Origin: JAIXRY01 sp031972855
Lineage (GTDB): Bacteria; Patescibacteriota; Minisyncoccia; Phycocordibacterales; UBA9973
NCBI GenBank assembly: GCA_031972855.1
Contig: DALYDY010000003.1
Coordinates: 15,292 to 79,291, forward strand
Length of the DNA stretch: 64,000 nt
Direction of reading: 5' to 3'
Shown here: positions 8,632-17,164 of the stretch, piece by piece
Layout of the letters: each line of letters opens with the position of its first letter
Position numbering within the stretch: the stretch's first letter is position 1
Translations under genes and position numbers: made by a program
Notes under the pieces: generated by a model
What the model was told of the DNA's origin: nothing
Database searches by the model: none
What the model saw: only the letters and a program-made list of their open reading frames with translations

Positions 8632-11600
8632 TTATGAGCGTTTTCCTTTTTTAAGATTCACATTAAGTGAAAGTCCACGTAGATAATTCAACATCACAGA
8701 GAATGATGCTGGAGCATGTGGTGGTGGAATTGGTTCGCCTTTAATAATCGCGTCGAATGTTGCTGAACGACCTTGTATATCATCAGACTTAATTGTAATC
8801 ATTTCACGAAGTATGTGAGATGCACCGTATCCTTCAAGAGCCCAGACCTCCATTTCTCCAAATCTTTGTCCTCCACCTTGTGCTTTACCACCTAGAGGTT
8901 GTTGAGTAATCAAAGAGTATGAACCAACAGAACGCATGTGAATCTTGTCTTCTACCATGTGGTGAAGTTTCAAAATGTACATATAACCAACAGCTACATC
9001 TTGAGCAAAAGCTTCGCCTGTTCTTCCATCAATAAGAGGAGTTTTTCCATGGCGTGGAAGACCTGCGAGTTCTAGTTCATTCATGATTTCTTCTGGAGTA
9101 GCACCTCCGAATACTGGAACTACGGCTTGATAACCAAGTTTTTCTGCGGCCATACCAAGATGCATTTCAAGAATTTGTCCAAGGTTCATACGTGAAGGAA
9201 TACCGAGTGGAGTAAGTACTACATCCACAGGAGTTCCGTCTGGCATGTATGGCATATCTTCTTCTGGAAGCACTACAGAGATAACACCTTTGTTTCCGTG
9301 ACGACCAGCAAGCTTGTCTCCAACAGAAATGTTTCTAATTTGAGCAATTTGAATATAGATTTTTTTGATAACACCTGATTCAAGATTGTGACCTTTTTCA
9401 CGTGAGAATATTTTTACACCAATAACACGTCCACGTGTTCCTTTTGGCATACGTAATGATGTATCTTTTACATCACGAGCTTTTTCAGCAAAAATAGAAC
9501 GAAGAAGTCTTTCTTCTGGTGTAAGTTCTGTTTCTCCTTTTGGAGTAATCTTACCAACCAAAATATCTCCTTCACGAAGTTCTGCACCTACGCGTACTAT
9601 TCCATCTTCATCCAAATCTTTCAATTTGTTTTCACCAACGTTTGGAATATCACGAGTTGTTACTTCTTCACCGAGCTTTGTATCACGAACAACACAGTCA
9701 TATTCTTCAATGTGGATAGAAGTAAATTTACTATCTTTCACGAGACGTTCTGAAAGAATAATCGCGTCTTCATAGTTTTGACCGTTCCAAGCCATAAATG
9801 CAACAAGAGCATTTTGACCAAGAGCCATTTGACCTCCTTCTGTAGATGAAGCATCAGCAATAACTTGACCGTGTGTTACAACATCACTAATACGTACCAA
9901 AGGACGTTGATTGAATGCGTTGAAACTATTCATTCTACTAAATGTGTGTAGATGATGTGTATGATCTTTTCCTTGTTTGTCTTTGATTATTATTTTCTTT
10001 GCGTCAACATATGTAACAGTACCAGCAGTTGATGCGAGTACCATACGTCCACAGTCTTTTGCTGCGAGCTCTTCCATACCAGTTGATACAAGTGGAGCTT
10101 CAGGACGAATACATGGTACGGCTTGGCGTTGCATGTTTGATCCCATCAGTGAACGGTTAGCGTCATCGTGATCCAAGAAAGGAATCATAGATGCAGCGAT
10201 TGAGAATGGTTGATTTGTAGCAACATCAATATAGTCAACATCTTTTGGATTTGCTAGTCCTGGAATTGTCTTAATACGACATTCTATATATTCACCTGTT
10301 AGTTTTCCTTTGTCATCGTATTTCGCACCAGCGTGAGCAATAGTAAATTCTTCTTCTTCAAGAGCGTTTAGATACAAAACTTCACCAGTAACAACACCAT
10401 TTTTAACTTTTACATATGGAGTTTCGATGATACCAAATTCATTAATACGGGCGTATGTTGCAAGATGAACAACAAGTCCAATGTTTGGACCTTCTGGAGT
10501 TTCAATAGGACAAACACGTCCATAGTGAGATGTGTGCACGTCACGAACTTCCAAAGATGCACGTTCACGTGTAAGACCTCCTGGACCGAGTGCTGATAGA
10601 CGACGAAGGTGTTCGGTTTCTGCAAGAACATTTTCTTGGTCCATGAATTGTGAGAGTTGGTTTGTAGTAAAGAATTCTTTAATACGAGCTTGAAGTGGAC
10701 GTTGGTTTATAACTTGAATTGGTAGAGATGTAGAAACATCAATAGTAGACATGCGATCTTGCACATTTCTTTTGATTTGTGTCATACCAACACGAATTTT
10801 TGCTTGTATCATTTCACCAACAAAACGAACACGACGCTTTCCAAGGTGATCAATATCATCTGCTCTTGCACCTGGAGTCACATTAAGTGTCATTGTGTGA
10901 GAAACAATTCCAATAATGTCATCTTTCGTAAGAAGTTTTGCTTCTAGAGCTTTTTTGTCTGTAGGAAGACCAAGTTGTTGATTTAGACGAAAACGTCCAA
11001 CAGGAGAAATATCGTAACGTTCTACACTAAATAGAGAGTCAACATATTCTTTTGCATTATCACCTGTTGCAAGATCTCCATCACGAAGACGCTTATAAAT
11101 TTCAACATATGATTCATTAAGAGTTTTTGCTGTATCTTTTTCAAGAGAAAGCTTAATCAAAGCTTCATGAGGAGTTCCTTTGAAAGCTTTTTCTATTTCT
11201 TCATTTGTGTGAAGACCAAGAATACGAAGAAGTGACACTAGAGGGAATTTTCTCTTTCTATCAATACGAACAGCAAGAGTTCCATCTTGTTCTGATTCAA
11301 TTTCTATCCACACACCACGAGCTGGAATTATTTTTGCTCCGAACATTCTCTTTCCTTTTACATCTTGATCAACGAAGAATACACCCGCTGAACGAGCGAG
11401 TTGAGGAACAATAACACGTTCAACACCATTAATGATGAATGTGCCGTGTCCTGTCATAAGAGGAAGATCAGCAAGAAAGATTTCTTGTTCTTTTACACTT
11501 CCGAGAGTTTTGTTAACCAAACGAACTTGTGCTTTCACACCAGCTTCATAAGAAAGCTTATTTTCTTTCGCATGGTTCTCATCAAACTTTGGTTCACCTA

Positions 11601-11805
11601 TAGTAAATGAAACAAATTCGAGGTCAAACTTTTTTCCTGAATAGTCAGAGATTGGAGAAAATTCTTTAAAAACTTCCTTAAACCCTGTCGCAATCAACCA
11701 TTCATATGATTCCAATTGATCTTTGATCAAACTTGGGAATTCTACGAGAGGTTTTTTGTACTTTGAAAAGTACTTCTTTTTTCGCAAACCAATATCTTTT
11801 AACAT
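8632..11805 (-). CDS. rpoB: DNA-directed RNA polymerase subunit beta
   Basis: Second-largest RNA polymerase subunit, forming the pincer and rifampicin-pocket side of the cleft. Recognisable blocks are the fork/rif region (NQLSQFMDQ, RRLSALGPGGLTRERA), the GEMEVWALEGYGA anchor near the C-terminus and HGNKGVIS. At 1057 residues it is compact. It heads the cluster rpoB-rpoC-dnaG-rpoD. Unlike the usual bacterial arrangement, no rplJ/rplL or other ribosomal protein gene precedes it in this window; a promoter and a leader with two hairpins do. Confidence 0.98.
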   Translation of the reverse strand: MLKDIGLRKKKYFSKYKKPLVEFPSLIKDQLESYEWLIATGFKEVFKEFSPISDYSGKKFDLEFVSFTIGEPKFDENHAKENKLSYEAGVKAQVRLVNKTLGSVKEQEIFLADLPLMTGHGTFIINGVERVIVPQLARSAGVFFVDQDVKGKRMFGAKIIPARGVWIEIESEQDGTLAVRIDRKRKFPLVSLLRILGLHTNEEIEKAFKGTPHEALIKLSLEKDTAKTLNESYVEIYKRLRDGDLATGDNAKEYVDSLFSVERYDISPVGRFRLNQQLGLPTDKKALEAKLLTKDDIIGIVSHTMTLNVTPGARADDIDHLGKRRVRFVGEMIQAKIRVGMTQIKRNVQDRMSTIDVSTSLPIQVINQRPLQARIKEFFTTNQLSQFMDQENVLAETEHLRRLSALGPGGLTRERASLEVRDVHTSHYGRVCPIETPEGPNIGLVVHLATYARINEFGIIETPYVKVKNGVVTGEVLYLNALEEEEFTIAHAGAKYDDKGKLTGEYIECRIKTIPGLANPKDVDYIDVATNQPFSIAASMIPFLDHDDANRSLMGSNMQRQAVPCIRPEAPLVSTGMEELAAKDCGRMVLASTAGTVTYVDAKKIIIKDKQGKDHTHHLHTFSRMNSFNAFNQRPLVRISDVVTHGQVIADASSTEGGQMALGQNALVAFMAWNGQNYEDAIILSERLVKDSKFTSIHIEEYDCVVRDTKLGEEVTTRDIPNVGENKLKDLDEDGIVRVGAELREGDILVGKITPKGETELTPEERLLRSIFAEKARDVKDTSLRMPKGTRGRVIGVKIFSREKGHNLESGVIKKIYIQIAQIRNISVGDKLAGRHGNKGVISVVLPEEDMPYMPDGTPVDVVLTPLGIPSRMNLGQILEMHLGMAAEKLGYQAVVPVFGGATPEEIMNELELAGLPRHGKTPLIDGRTGEAFAQDVAVGYMYILKLHHMVEDKIHMRSVGSYSLITQQPLGGKAQGGGQRFGEMEVWALEGYGASHILREMITIKSDDIQGRSATFDAIIKGEPIPPPHAPASFSVMLNYLRGLSLNVNLKKGKRS

Positions 11806-11851
11806 ATATACTATCTATTACCAAAATATTCTTATCCAAAAGCCAAAAATT

Positions 11852-11872
11852 CCGAAAAGAAAATCTTTTCGG
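11852..11872 (-). promoter_or_regulatory. Leader hairpin upstream of rpoB (possible attenuator)
   Basis: 8-bp perfect stem CCGAAAAG/CTTTTCGG with a 5-nt loop, followed on the minus strand by AATTTTTGG. It is 47 bp before the rpoB start, inside the transcribed leader. The T-run is short, so it could be a partial terminator or an mRNA-stabilising hairpin. Confidence 0.4.
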
Positions 11873-11929
11873 TTAAAACTTTATTTGTGCTCGAGGAAAA
11901 AATAATGTGGCAAAAAAGAAAAACATTAT

Positions 11930-11947
11930 CTACTGTTTTATCAGTAG
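11930..11947 (-). promoter_or_regulatory. Second hairpin in the rpoB leader
   Basis: CTACTG / CAGTAG, 6-bp stem with a 6-nt loop, followed about 6 nt later on the minus strand by a broken T-run. Weak on its own; with the 11852 hairpin it suggests a structured leader about 190 nt long. Confidence 0.3.
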
Positions 11948-12004
11948 CTCGGCTAGTAAAAAAACTGAAAAAGCATCCAAAACTCAATCCTTCAATCGAC
12001 ACAC

Positions 12005-12033
12005 AGTATACACTAATTAATAAAAAAAGTAAA
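12005..12033 (-). promoter_or_regulatory. Promoter of the rpoBC-dnaG-rpoD cluster
   Basis: Minus strand TTTACT (12028-12033), 17-bp spacer, TATACT (12005-12010). Transcription would start near 11998, giving a leader of about 190 nt before rpoB. Confidence 0.6.
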
Positions 12034-12060
12034 GATACTATAGTTTAATTAGTTAAATAC

Positions 12061-12086
12061 AAAATAAAAAGCCCTTATTGGGGCTC
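12061..12086 (-). terminator. Terminator overlapping the 3' end of the small gene upstream of rpoB
   Basis: Minus strand AGCCC/GGGCT stem with a 6-nt loop followed by TTTTTATTTT. The stop codon (12075-12077) lies in the loop. Confidence 0.6.
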
Positions 12087-12305
12087 ATTTGGAGATTTTG
12101 AATCTTTTTGTGTTTGTGGAGATTCTGTATCAAGAACAATCTTTAAATCTTTTGTTTCGGGATCATACTTTAGTTTACCTAATACTGTCCCTGAAAAACC
12201 TTCAGAATTTTGATTATTTTCCGGATAACCTACAATACTAGGACTTCCACCAAAAAGCTGGAAATCTGTTTGGCGCATTCTGCGATATCTTTTTAAACTT
12301 GGCAT
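12075..12305 (-). CDS. Hypothetical small basic/acidic protein, 76 aa
   Basis: Unrecognised. I start it at the ATG at 12305 (MPSLKRYRRMRQ) rather than at a TTG 27 bp upstream, because the ATG gives a natural basic N-terminus. The first 15 residues are strongly basic; the middle holds a Gly/Ser loop (FGGSPSIVGY) and a short beta-like stretch (TVLGKLKYDPETKDLKIVLD); the tail is acidic and disordered. It follows trmD by 34 bp on the same strand, probably the last gene of that unit, and ends in its own terminator. Confidence 0.6.
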   Translation of the reverse strand: MPSLKRYRRMRQTDFQLFGGSPSIVGYPENNQNSEGFSGTVLGKLKYDPETKDLKIVLDTESPQTQKDSKSPNEPQ

Positions 12306-12339
12306 AATATATTTTTTATTATCATACCACAAAAAAAGA

Positions 12340-13032
12340 TTATTTCTTTTTATCTTTCTTATCTCGCCATTCTTCTATATCTTTGTGATTTCCGGATAAA
12401 AGAACTTTTGGAACACGGAAAATCTTCTTTTCCTTACCTATCTTATATTCCAAAATTTCTGGACGTGTATAAAGCTCACTTGAAGCATTCCTAGATTCTT
12501 CTAGTGATTCACTCTTGCCAAGAACCCCTTCTATCTGGCGAGATGTAGCATCGATCACGACGAGTGCAGGAATCTCTCCACCTGTTAGAACATAATCTCC
12601 AATAGATACTTCTTCTACATCGTATTTTTTATTTGTTTTCAAAATTTTCTTAAGACGAGCATCTATACCTTCATATCTTCCACAAATCAAAATAACGTCA
12701 GAATATTTTTTTATTAGATTCTTTGCGTATGTATTTGTAAATTCTTTTCCAGCAGGAGCAAAAATAATTACTTTTATTTTTTGTTCTATTTTTTTATTGT
12801 TTTTTATTTTTATAGAATCTATTGCACGAAGTATTGGCTCTGCATACATAACCATACCAGGACCACCACCATAAGATCTATCATCGACTTTCTTATGTTT
12901 ATCCAAAGAAAAATTGCGTAAATTTAAAGTATTTACTTTTATAATATTATTTTTTTGTGCACGTCCAATAATTGATTGATCTGTATAAGAAGAAATCATT
13001 TCTGGAAAAAGTGTTATGACGTGAAAATTCAT
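12340..13032 (-). CDS. trmD: tRNA (guanine-N1)-methyltransferase
   Basis: Methylates G37 next to the anticodon of tRNAs, using S-adenosylmethionine in a trefoil-knot fold. The sequence shows the family N-terminus MNFHVITLFPEM, the knot region SYGGGPGMVM, ICGRYEGID, and the SAM-binding VSIGDYVLTGGE. I place the start at the ATG at 13032; an in-frame upstream extension adds a hydrophobic stretch no TrmD has. About 230 residues, normal length. It sits downstream of rpsP and khpA as in many bacteria, but rimM and rplS, the usual neighbours, are not here. Confidence 0.96.
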   Translation of the reverse strand: MNFHVITLFPEMISSYTDQSIIGRAQKNNIIKVNTLNLRNFSLDKHKKVDDRSYGGGPGMVMYAEPILRAIDSIKIKNNKKIEQKIKVIIFAPAGKEFTNTYAKNLIKKYSDVILICGRYEGIDARLKKILKTNKKYDVEEVSIGDYVLTGGEIPALVVIDATSRQIEGVLGKSESLEESRNASSELYTRPEILEYKIGKEKKIFRVPKVLLSGNHKDIEEWRDKKDKKK

Positions 13033-13070
13033 TACAAATATTATAACATAAAAATTTAATTTAGGAAATA

Positions 13071-13109
13071 CATAAAAGAGTGGCACCCTTCGGGTGCCAC
13101 TCTTTTATG
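13071..13109 (-). terminator. Strong bidirectional terminator after khpA
   Basis: An almost unbroken 18-bp inverted repeat running from CATAAAAGAG through GTGGCACCC and back, with a TTC loop. It lies between the khpA stop and the trmD start, so trmD may depend on read-through or its own promoter. Confidence 0.75.
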
Positions 13110-13126
13110 TATTTAATATACTCTAA

Positions 13127-13447
13127 TTAATCTTCCAAACCTTCTAAAGCTTCATCTACTGATTTTGAAACAGGACCACTTGCAGGTGCACGCATTCCTC
13201 CTTCTGGTTCATTTATTTTCAAATTTACACGGGCATTATTTTTCATTCCAATCACACGAAGTAGTGTGCGAATAGCTTTTGCTGTATTACCTTGACGTCC
13301 AATTATTTTACCCATATCTTCTGGAGCGATTGTAAGAGTTATAAGTACTCCCATTTCATCTACTGATCTATCTATAACAACTTTATCTGGATTATCAACT
13401 AGTGCTTTTACAATATATTCTAAAAAAACTTTATCTTCATGCTGCAT
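13127..13447 (-). CDS. khpA: KH-domain RNA-binding protein KhpA (YlqC family)
   Basis: Small RNA-binding protein. A single KH domain with the diagnostic G-x-x-G loop in MGKIIGRQGNTAKAIRTLL (about residues 50-70), followed by a Gly-rich acidic tail. In other bacteria KhpA partners KhpB/Jag and affects sRNA binding and cell elongation; the partner is not in this window. The position between rpsP and trmD is the conserved one for this family and supports the call. 106 residues; the family is usually about 75-90, the excess being the C-terminal tail. Confidence 0.9.
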   Translation of the reverse strand: MQHEDKVFLEYIVKALVDNPDKVVIDRSVDEMGVLITLTIAPEDMGKIIGRQGNTAKAIRTLLRVIGMKNNARVNLKINEPEGGMRAPASGPVSKSVDEALEGLED

Positions 13448-13548
13448 ATAAGAATTACTCGAATTTATTTAAAATAAATTCTTACAAAAAATTAAATTAA
13501 GACAGTGTGTTGACGATACTCACTGTACTAATAGATTATATCTTAATT

Positions 13549-13590
13549 ACAAAAAAGAAATCCACTCAATTGAGTGGATTTCTTTTTTGT
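13549..13590 (-). terminator. Bidirectional terminator after rpsP
   Basis: Perfect palindrome of about 42 bp centred on CCACTCAATTGAGTGG flanked by A/T runs. The 16-bp core is identical to the one behind rpoD at 1875. Confidence 0.8.
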
Positions 13591-13600
13591 AAAAAATAAA

Positions 13601-13897
13601 TTATTTTTCTTTTCTCTTTTTTGTTGGAGACTTTTTTGGAAGAACATTTTTCTTTGTTCCTTCTATAATACCTTGTTTTACGAGGAAGTTGTGAACTGTA
13701 TCACTTGTTTGAGCTCCTTGTGAAATCCAGTATTGAACACGATCTTTTTTGAAGACAACAGTGTCTGATTTTGGTGTATAAGAACCAATAATTTCTTTAA
13801 ATTTACCACTTTGTGTGGCGTTTTTTGAATCAGTCAAAACAACCCTGTATGCAGGATCATTTTTGCGACCAATACGTTGTAAGCGAATCATTAACAT
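13601..13897 (-). CDS. rpsP: 30S ribosomal protein bS16
   Basis: Small-subunit ribosomal protein. The N-terminus MLMIRLQRIGRKNDPAYRVV aligns directly with the family pattern MxxIRLxRxGxKxxPxYRIV, which fixes the start at 13897 rather than the longer upstream reading. The body contains IGSYTPKSD and WISQGAQTSDTV, as in other S16 proteins. The C-terminal KKNVLPKKSPTKKRK tail is basic and lineage-typical. It heads the rpsP-khpA-trmD cluster. Confidence 0.97.
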   Translation of the reverse strand: MLMIRLQRIGRKNDPAYRVVLTDSKNATQSGKFKEIIGSYTPKSDTVVFKKDRVQYWISQGAQTSDTVHNFLVKQGIIEGTKKNVLPKKSPTKKRKEK

Positions 13898-13960
13898 AAG
13901 TGGAGTCATAATACCAAAAGTATTAATAAAAAGCAAGTGATAGAAAAGTATATAATATAT

Positions 13961-14061
13961 TAGTAATTAGATTATAGACTAGATTGCGCGTTACAGACCA
14001 ACAGTCTGTAACGCGCAATTTTTGTATTTTATATATTCTATCTACTGTATTCTAATTACTA
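13961..14061. promoter_or_regulatory. Divergent rpsP/rnr intergenic region with a 16-bp hairpin and nested inverted arms
   Basis: The core is a perfect 16-bp stem (13983-13998 with 14004-14019, loop CAACA) followed on the plus strand by TTTTTGTATTTT. It is flanked by inverted arms: TAGATTATA (13968) against TATATTCTA (14032), and TAGTAATTAG (13961) against CTAATTACTA (14052). A terminator-like hairpin in the middle of a divergent promoter region ends neither gene. The layout resembles the 29.5 kb gap. Confidence 0.5.
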
Positions 14062-14086
14062 ATTATTGTGTTACAATATCGTTATT

Positions 14087-16000
14087 ATGGAACAAAAAAT
14101 ATATGAAGGAACAGTCTTCATAAATACAAAAGGTAATGGTTATGTAAAAACAAAAGAACTTGATGAAAGTATTGAAATACCAAATCAACATCTTCTTACA
14201 AGTCTACATGGTGACAAAGTATGTGCAATTGTTACAGGAAAAAATGAGTATGGAAATCCAACAGGAGAAATTACAGAAATTATTTCTCGTTCAAAAGTTG
14301 GTTTTTCTGGAACACTCGCAAAAGATGACTTAGGTTTTTATTTAATACCTAGTGATCCAAAAATCCATATTCAAATCAGACTTCCAAATGATTGCCTTTT
14401 AGGTGCAGAGCTTGGTGATAAGATTTTTACAACAATAACACGTTGGACAGACCAACACACTCTTCCTGTTGGAGAAGTCTTGCGTGTTTTGGGTAAGCCA
14501 TTTGAAAATAATGCCGAAATGATGGGTATTGCTCTTGAAAAAGGTTTTGACGAAAATTTTCCTAAAGCTGTCTTAGAAGAAGCAGAAAAATTAAAAGAAG
14601 AAGGAATTAGTTCTGAAGAATTAAAAATTCGAAAAGATATCCGCGGTATTACAACATTCACTATAGACCCTGCAGATGCAAAAGACTTTGACGATGCTCT
14701 GTCTGTTCAATTCTTACCTAATGGAAATATTGAAGTTGGTGTTCATATTGCTGATGTATCACACTATGTACGCCCAGACACAGAGATCGACAAAGAAGCT
14801 GGGAGACGTGCTACTTCTGTATACCTTGTAGATCGTACAATACCAATGCTTCCAGAAGTTCTATCAAACGAACTTTGTAGTCTAAATCCAAAAGAAGATA
14901 AGCTCACATTCAGTGCAATTTTTGAACTTACAGAAAAAGCTGAAGTCGTAAATGAATGGTTCGGTAGAACAATTATGCATTCTGACCACCGTTTCACTTA
15001 TGAAAATGCTCAAGAAGTTTTAACTGAAGAACAAGGAACATACTTCAAAGAATTAAATACTCTAAATACACTCGCAAAAAAGCTCGAGAAAAAGAGAATG
15101 GAAGACGGAGCTCTTTCACTTGATCAAGATGAAGTGAAATTCTTATTAGATCAAAATGGTGTTCCAATAAAAGTTTATAAAAAACAACGTGGCGACACTA
15201 ACCACCTCATTGAAGAATTTATGCTTCTTGCAAATAGAAAAGTTGCTGAATTTATCGCAAAAAAATCAGAAGATGAAGCAAATGTTTTTGTTTATCGTAT
15301 TCACGACCTACCAGACCAAGACAAGATGAGTGAACTAAAATTATTTTTGAAAAAACTTGGTTTTGAAACACACTTAAATAAAGATGGAGTAATTCCCTCT
15401 CAAGAACTAAATAAAATACTTGAAAAACTAGAAGGAAAAGAAGAAAAGAATACAGTTCATACTGCAGTAATTCGCTCAATGGCAAAAGCAATATATTCAA
15501 CAAAGAATATTGGTCACTATGGACTAGCATTTACATACTACACTCACTTCACCTCACCTATTCGCAGATATCCAGACACTCTTGTACACAGACTACTCGC
15601 AATATACCTTGCTGGAGAAAAAGTTCCAGAAGCTATGTGGCATCATTATGACCACATGTGTGACCATTCTTCAAAACGTGAGAAAGAAGCAAGTGATGCA
15701 GAACGTGCTTCTATTAAATACAAACAAGTAGAGTACATGACAGCACGTATTGGTCAAATATTTGATGGTGTAGTGACAGGAATTTCTCGTAATGGAATAT
15801 TCGTAGAAGACAAAGAATCAAAATGTGAAGGAATGATAAGACTAAAAGACTTAGGAACAGATTTTTATAACTACGATGAAAAAGAAAATTATATAATAGG
15901 TACACGCACAAAAAAGATTTTTAAAATTGGAGACAATTTACCAATCAAAGTTGCAGGAGCTAATCTAGAAAAGAAAATTATTGATTATATACCAGGATAA
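14087..16000 (+). CDS. rnr: Ribonuclease R (RNB-family 3'-5' exoribonuclease)
   Basis: Processive exoribonuclease degrading structured RNA. The N-terminal cold-shock-like OB domain is short (residues 1-140). The catalytic RNB domain starts with RKDIRGITTFTIDPADAKDFDDALS (about 185-210), containing the metal-binding Asp cluster. The HYGLAFTYYTHFTSPIRRYPDTLVHR motif and a C-terminal S1 domain (GQIFDGVVTGISRNGIFVE) complete it. The ATG at 14087 is chosen over a TTG 21 bp upstream. At 637 residues it is shorter than the ~800-residue E. coli enzyme because a second cold-shock domain and the basic tail are missing. The CapA-like gene follows 6 bp later. Confidence 0.95.
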   Translation: MEQKIYEGTVFINTKGNGYVKTKELDESIEIPNQHLLTSLHGDKVCAIVTGKNEYGNPTGEITEIISRSKVGFSGTLAKDDLGFYLIPSDPKIHIQIRLPNDCLLGAELGDKIFTTITRWTDQHTLPVGEVLRVLGKPFENNAEMMGIALEKGFDENFPKAVLEEAEKLKEEGISSEELKIRKDIRGITTFTIDPADAKDFDDALSVQFLPNGNIEVGVHIADVSHYVRPDTEIDKEAGRRATSVYLVDRTIPMLPEVLSNELCSLNPKEDKLTFSAIFELTEKAEVVNEWFGRTIMHSDHRFTYENAQEVLTEEQGTYFKELNTLNTLAKKLEKKRMEDGALSLDQDEVKFLLDQNGVPIKVYKKQRGDTNHLIEEFMLLANRKVAEFIAKKSEDEANVFVYRIHDLPDQDKMSELKLFLKKLGFETHLNKDGVIPSQELNKILEKLEGKEEKNTVHTAVIRSMAKAIYSTKNIGHYGLAFTYYTHFTSPIRRYPDTLVHRLLAIYLAGEKVPEAMWHHYDHMCDHSSKREKEASDAERASIKYKQVEYMTARIGQIFDGVVTGISRNGIFVEDKESKCEGMIRLKDLGTDFYNYDEKENYIIGTRTKKIFKIGDNLPIKVAGANLEKKIIDYIPG

Positions 16001-16006
16001 AAAATA

Positions 16007-17086
16007 ATGATAAATGTTAGAACAGAAATAATAGCTATTCTATGCATCTCCATAATAGCGGGCGCATTTTTGGGTGCTCTAGGTAAACAAAAAATAAAAC
16101 AAAATAAAATTATTTCTGAACAAGAAATAATTGAAAAAAAGATTAATTCAATCACACTTTCTTTTGTTGGAGATATTACACCAACAAAAGAATTTCCTGA
16201 TCTTTTTGGTTTTGTAAAAGAAGAACTTTCAAAGCCAGATCTAATGATTGGAAATTTGGAAGGAGTTATAACCGATAAAGAAAAAAATAAATGTGGAAGA
16301 ATTATAACAGGAAAATGTTATGCGTTTTCTGGTAATGAAGGCTTTGTACAGATATTAAAAAATGCATCTTTTGATATGGTAAATGTAGCGAACAATCATT
16401 CGTATGATTTTGGTGAAGAAGGTTTTTTTGATACTCTGAAAAATTTGAGTAATTATGATATAGATTCAATAGGAGCAAAAAACACAATAGTAGAGAAAAA
16501 AATAAATGGTATTAGAATATCTTTTGTTGGATTTTCTACAGGTGTACTCACTAATGATTTAAACAAAGAAGACACAGTAAAAAATATAGTAGAGAGAGCA
16601 AAAACTAATTCTGATCTTGTGGTAGTTTTGTTTCATGGGGGTGCTGAAGGTATGGGAGCTACACATGTATTAAATACAAAAGAAAAATATCTAGGTGAAG
16701 AACGTGGTAATGTTCAAAGTTTTGCAAAAATTGCAATTGATAATGGAGCTGATGTTGTGGTCGGATCTGGACCTCATGTTCTTCGTGGAATGGAATGGTA
16801 TAAAGGAAAATTGATTGCTTATTCTCTTGGAAATTTTGCTGGGTACAATACATTTAGTACAGAAGGAATACTTGGAGACAGTGGAATACTAACTATTAAT
16901 ATTGAAAATAAAAATCAGATAATTGATGCAAATTTTATTCCTATTTCAATAAACAAAAGTGGTATACCAATTATTGATTGGGCGAATACTTCAATTTCAC
17001 AAATAAATAATCTAAGTATAGAAGATTTTGGAGATAATGGAATAATGTTTGATGAGTTCGGCAAAACAACAAATAAAAATATATAG
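16007..17086 (+). CDS. CapA-like metallophosphoesterase (PGA_cap family), membrane-anchored
   Basis: N-terminal hydrophobic segment (about residues 8-26) that anchors or exports the protein, then a PGA_cap/CapA calcineurin-like fold: SFVGDITPTKEFP, NLEGVITD, VNVANNHSYDFGEEGF, VVVLFHGGAEG, VVVGSGPHVLRGMEWYKGK and IAYSLGNFAG. These Asp/Asn/His motifs form the dinuclear metal site of the family. CapA was named for poly-gamma-glutamate capsule synthesis in Bacillus, but no capB/capC is nearby, so an extracytoplasmic phosphoesterase role in the envelope is the safer statement. Probably co-transcribed with rnr. Confidence 0.85.
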   Translation: MINVRTEIIAILCISIIAGAFLGALGKQKIKQNKIISEQEIIEKKINSITLSFVGDITPTKEFPDLFGFVKEELSKPDLMIGNLEGVITDKEKNKCGRIITGKCYAFSGNEGFVQILKNASFDMVNVANNHSYDFGEEGFFDTLKNLSNYDIDSIGAKNTIVEKKINGIRISFVGFSTGVLTNDLNKEDTVKNIVERAKTNSDLVVVLFHGGAEGMGATHVLNTKEKYLGEERGNVQSFAKIAIDNGADVVVGSGPHVLRGMEWYKGKLIAYSLGNFAGYNTFSTEGILGDSGILTINIENKNQIIDANFIPISINKSGIPIIDWANTSISQINNLSIEDFGDNGIMFDEFGKTTNKNI

Positions 17087-17114
17087 AGAATTATTTATAA
17101 TACAAAAATGAAAG

Positions 17115-17143
17115 AGCCCAGATTTGCTTTGCAAATCTGGGCT
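17115..17143. terminator. Bidirectional terminator between capA-like and the Cys-rich secreted protein gene
   Basis: 13-bp perfect stem AGCCCAGATTTGC / GCAAATCTGGGCT with a TTT loop, between two convergent genes. T-rich tracts follow on the minus strand. Confidence 0.75.
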
Positions 17144-17164
17144 TCGACATTTCTGTCTAATACT

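Noticed and set aside
5371..11905. Several 60-100-aa frames inside rpoB and rpoC on the other strand or frame
   Set aside because: All lie inside convincingly coded genes, lack their own promoters and read as low-complexity sequence.
11940..12000. tRNA-like D-arm (AGTAGCTCGGCTAG) near the rpoB leader
   Set aside because: No acceptor stem, anticodon arm or T-arm can be folded around it. It is inside the transcribed rpoB leader.
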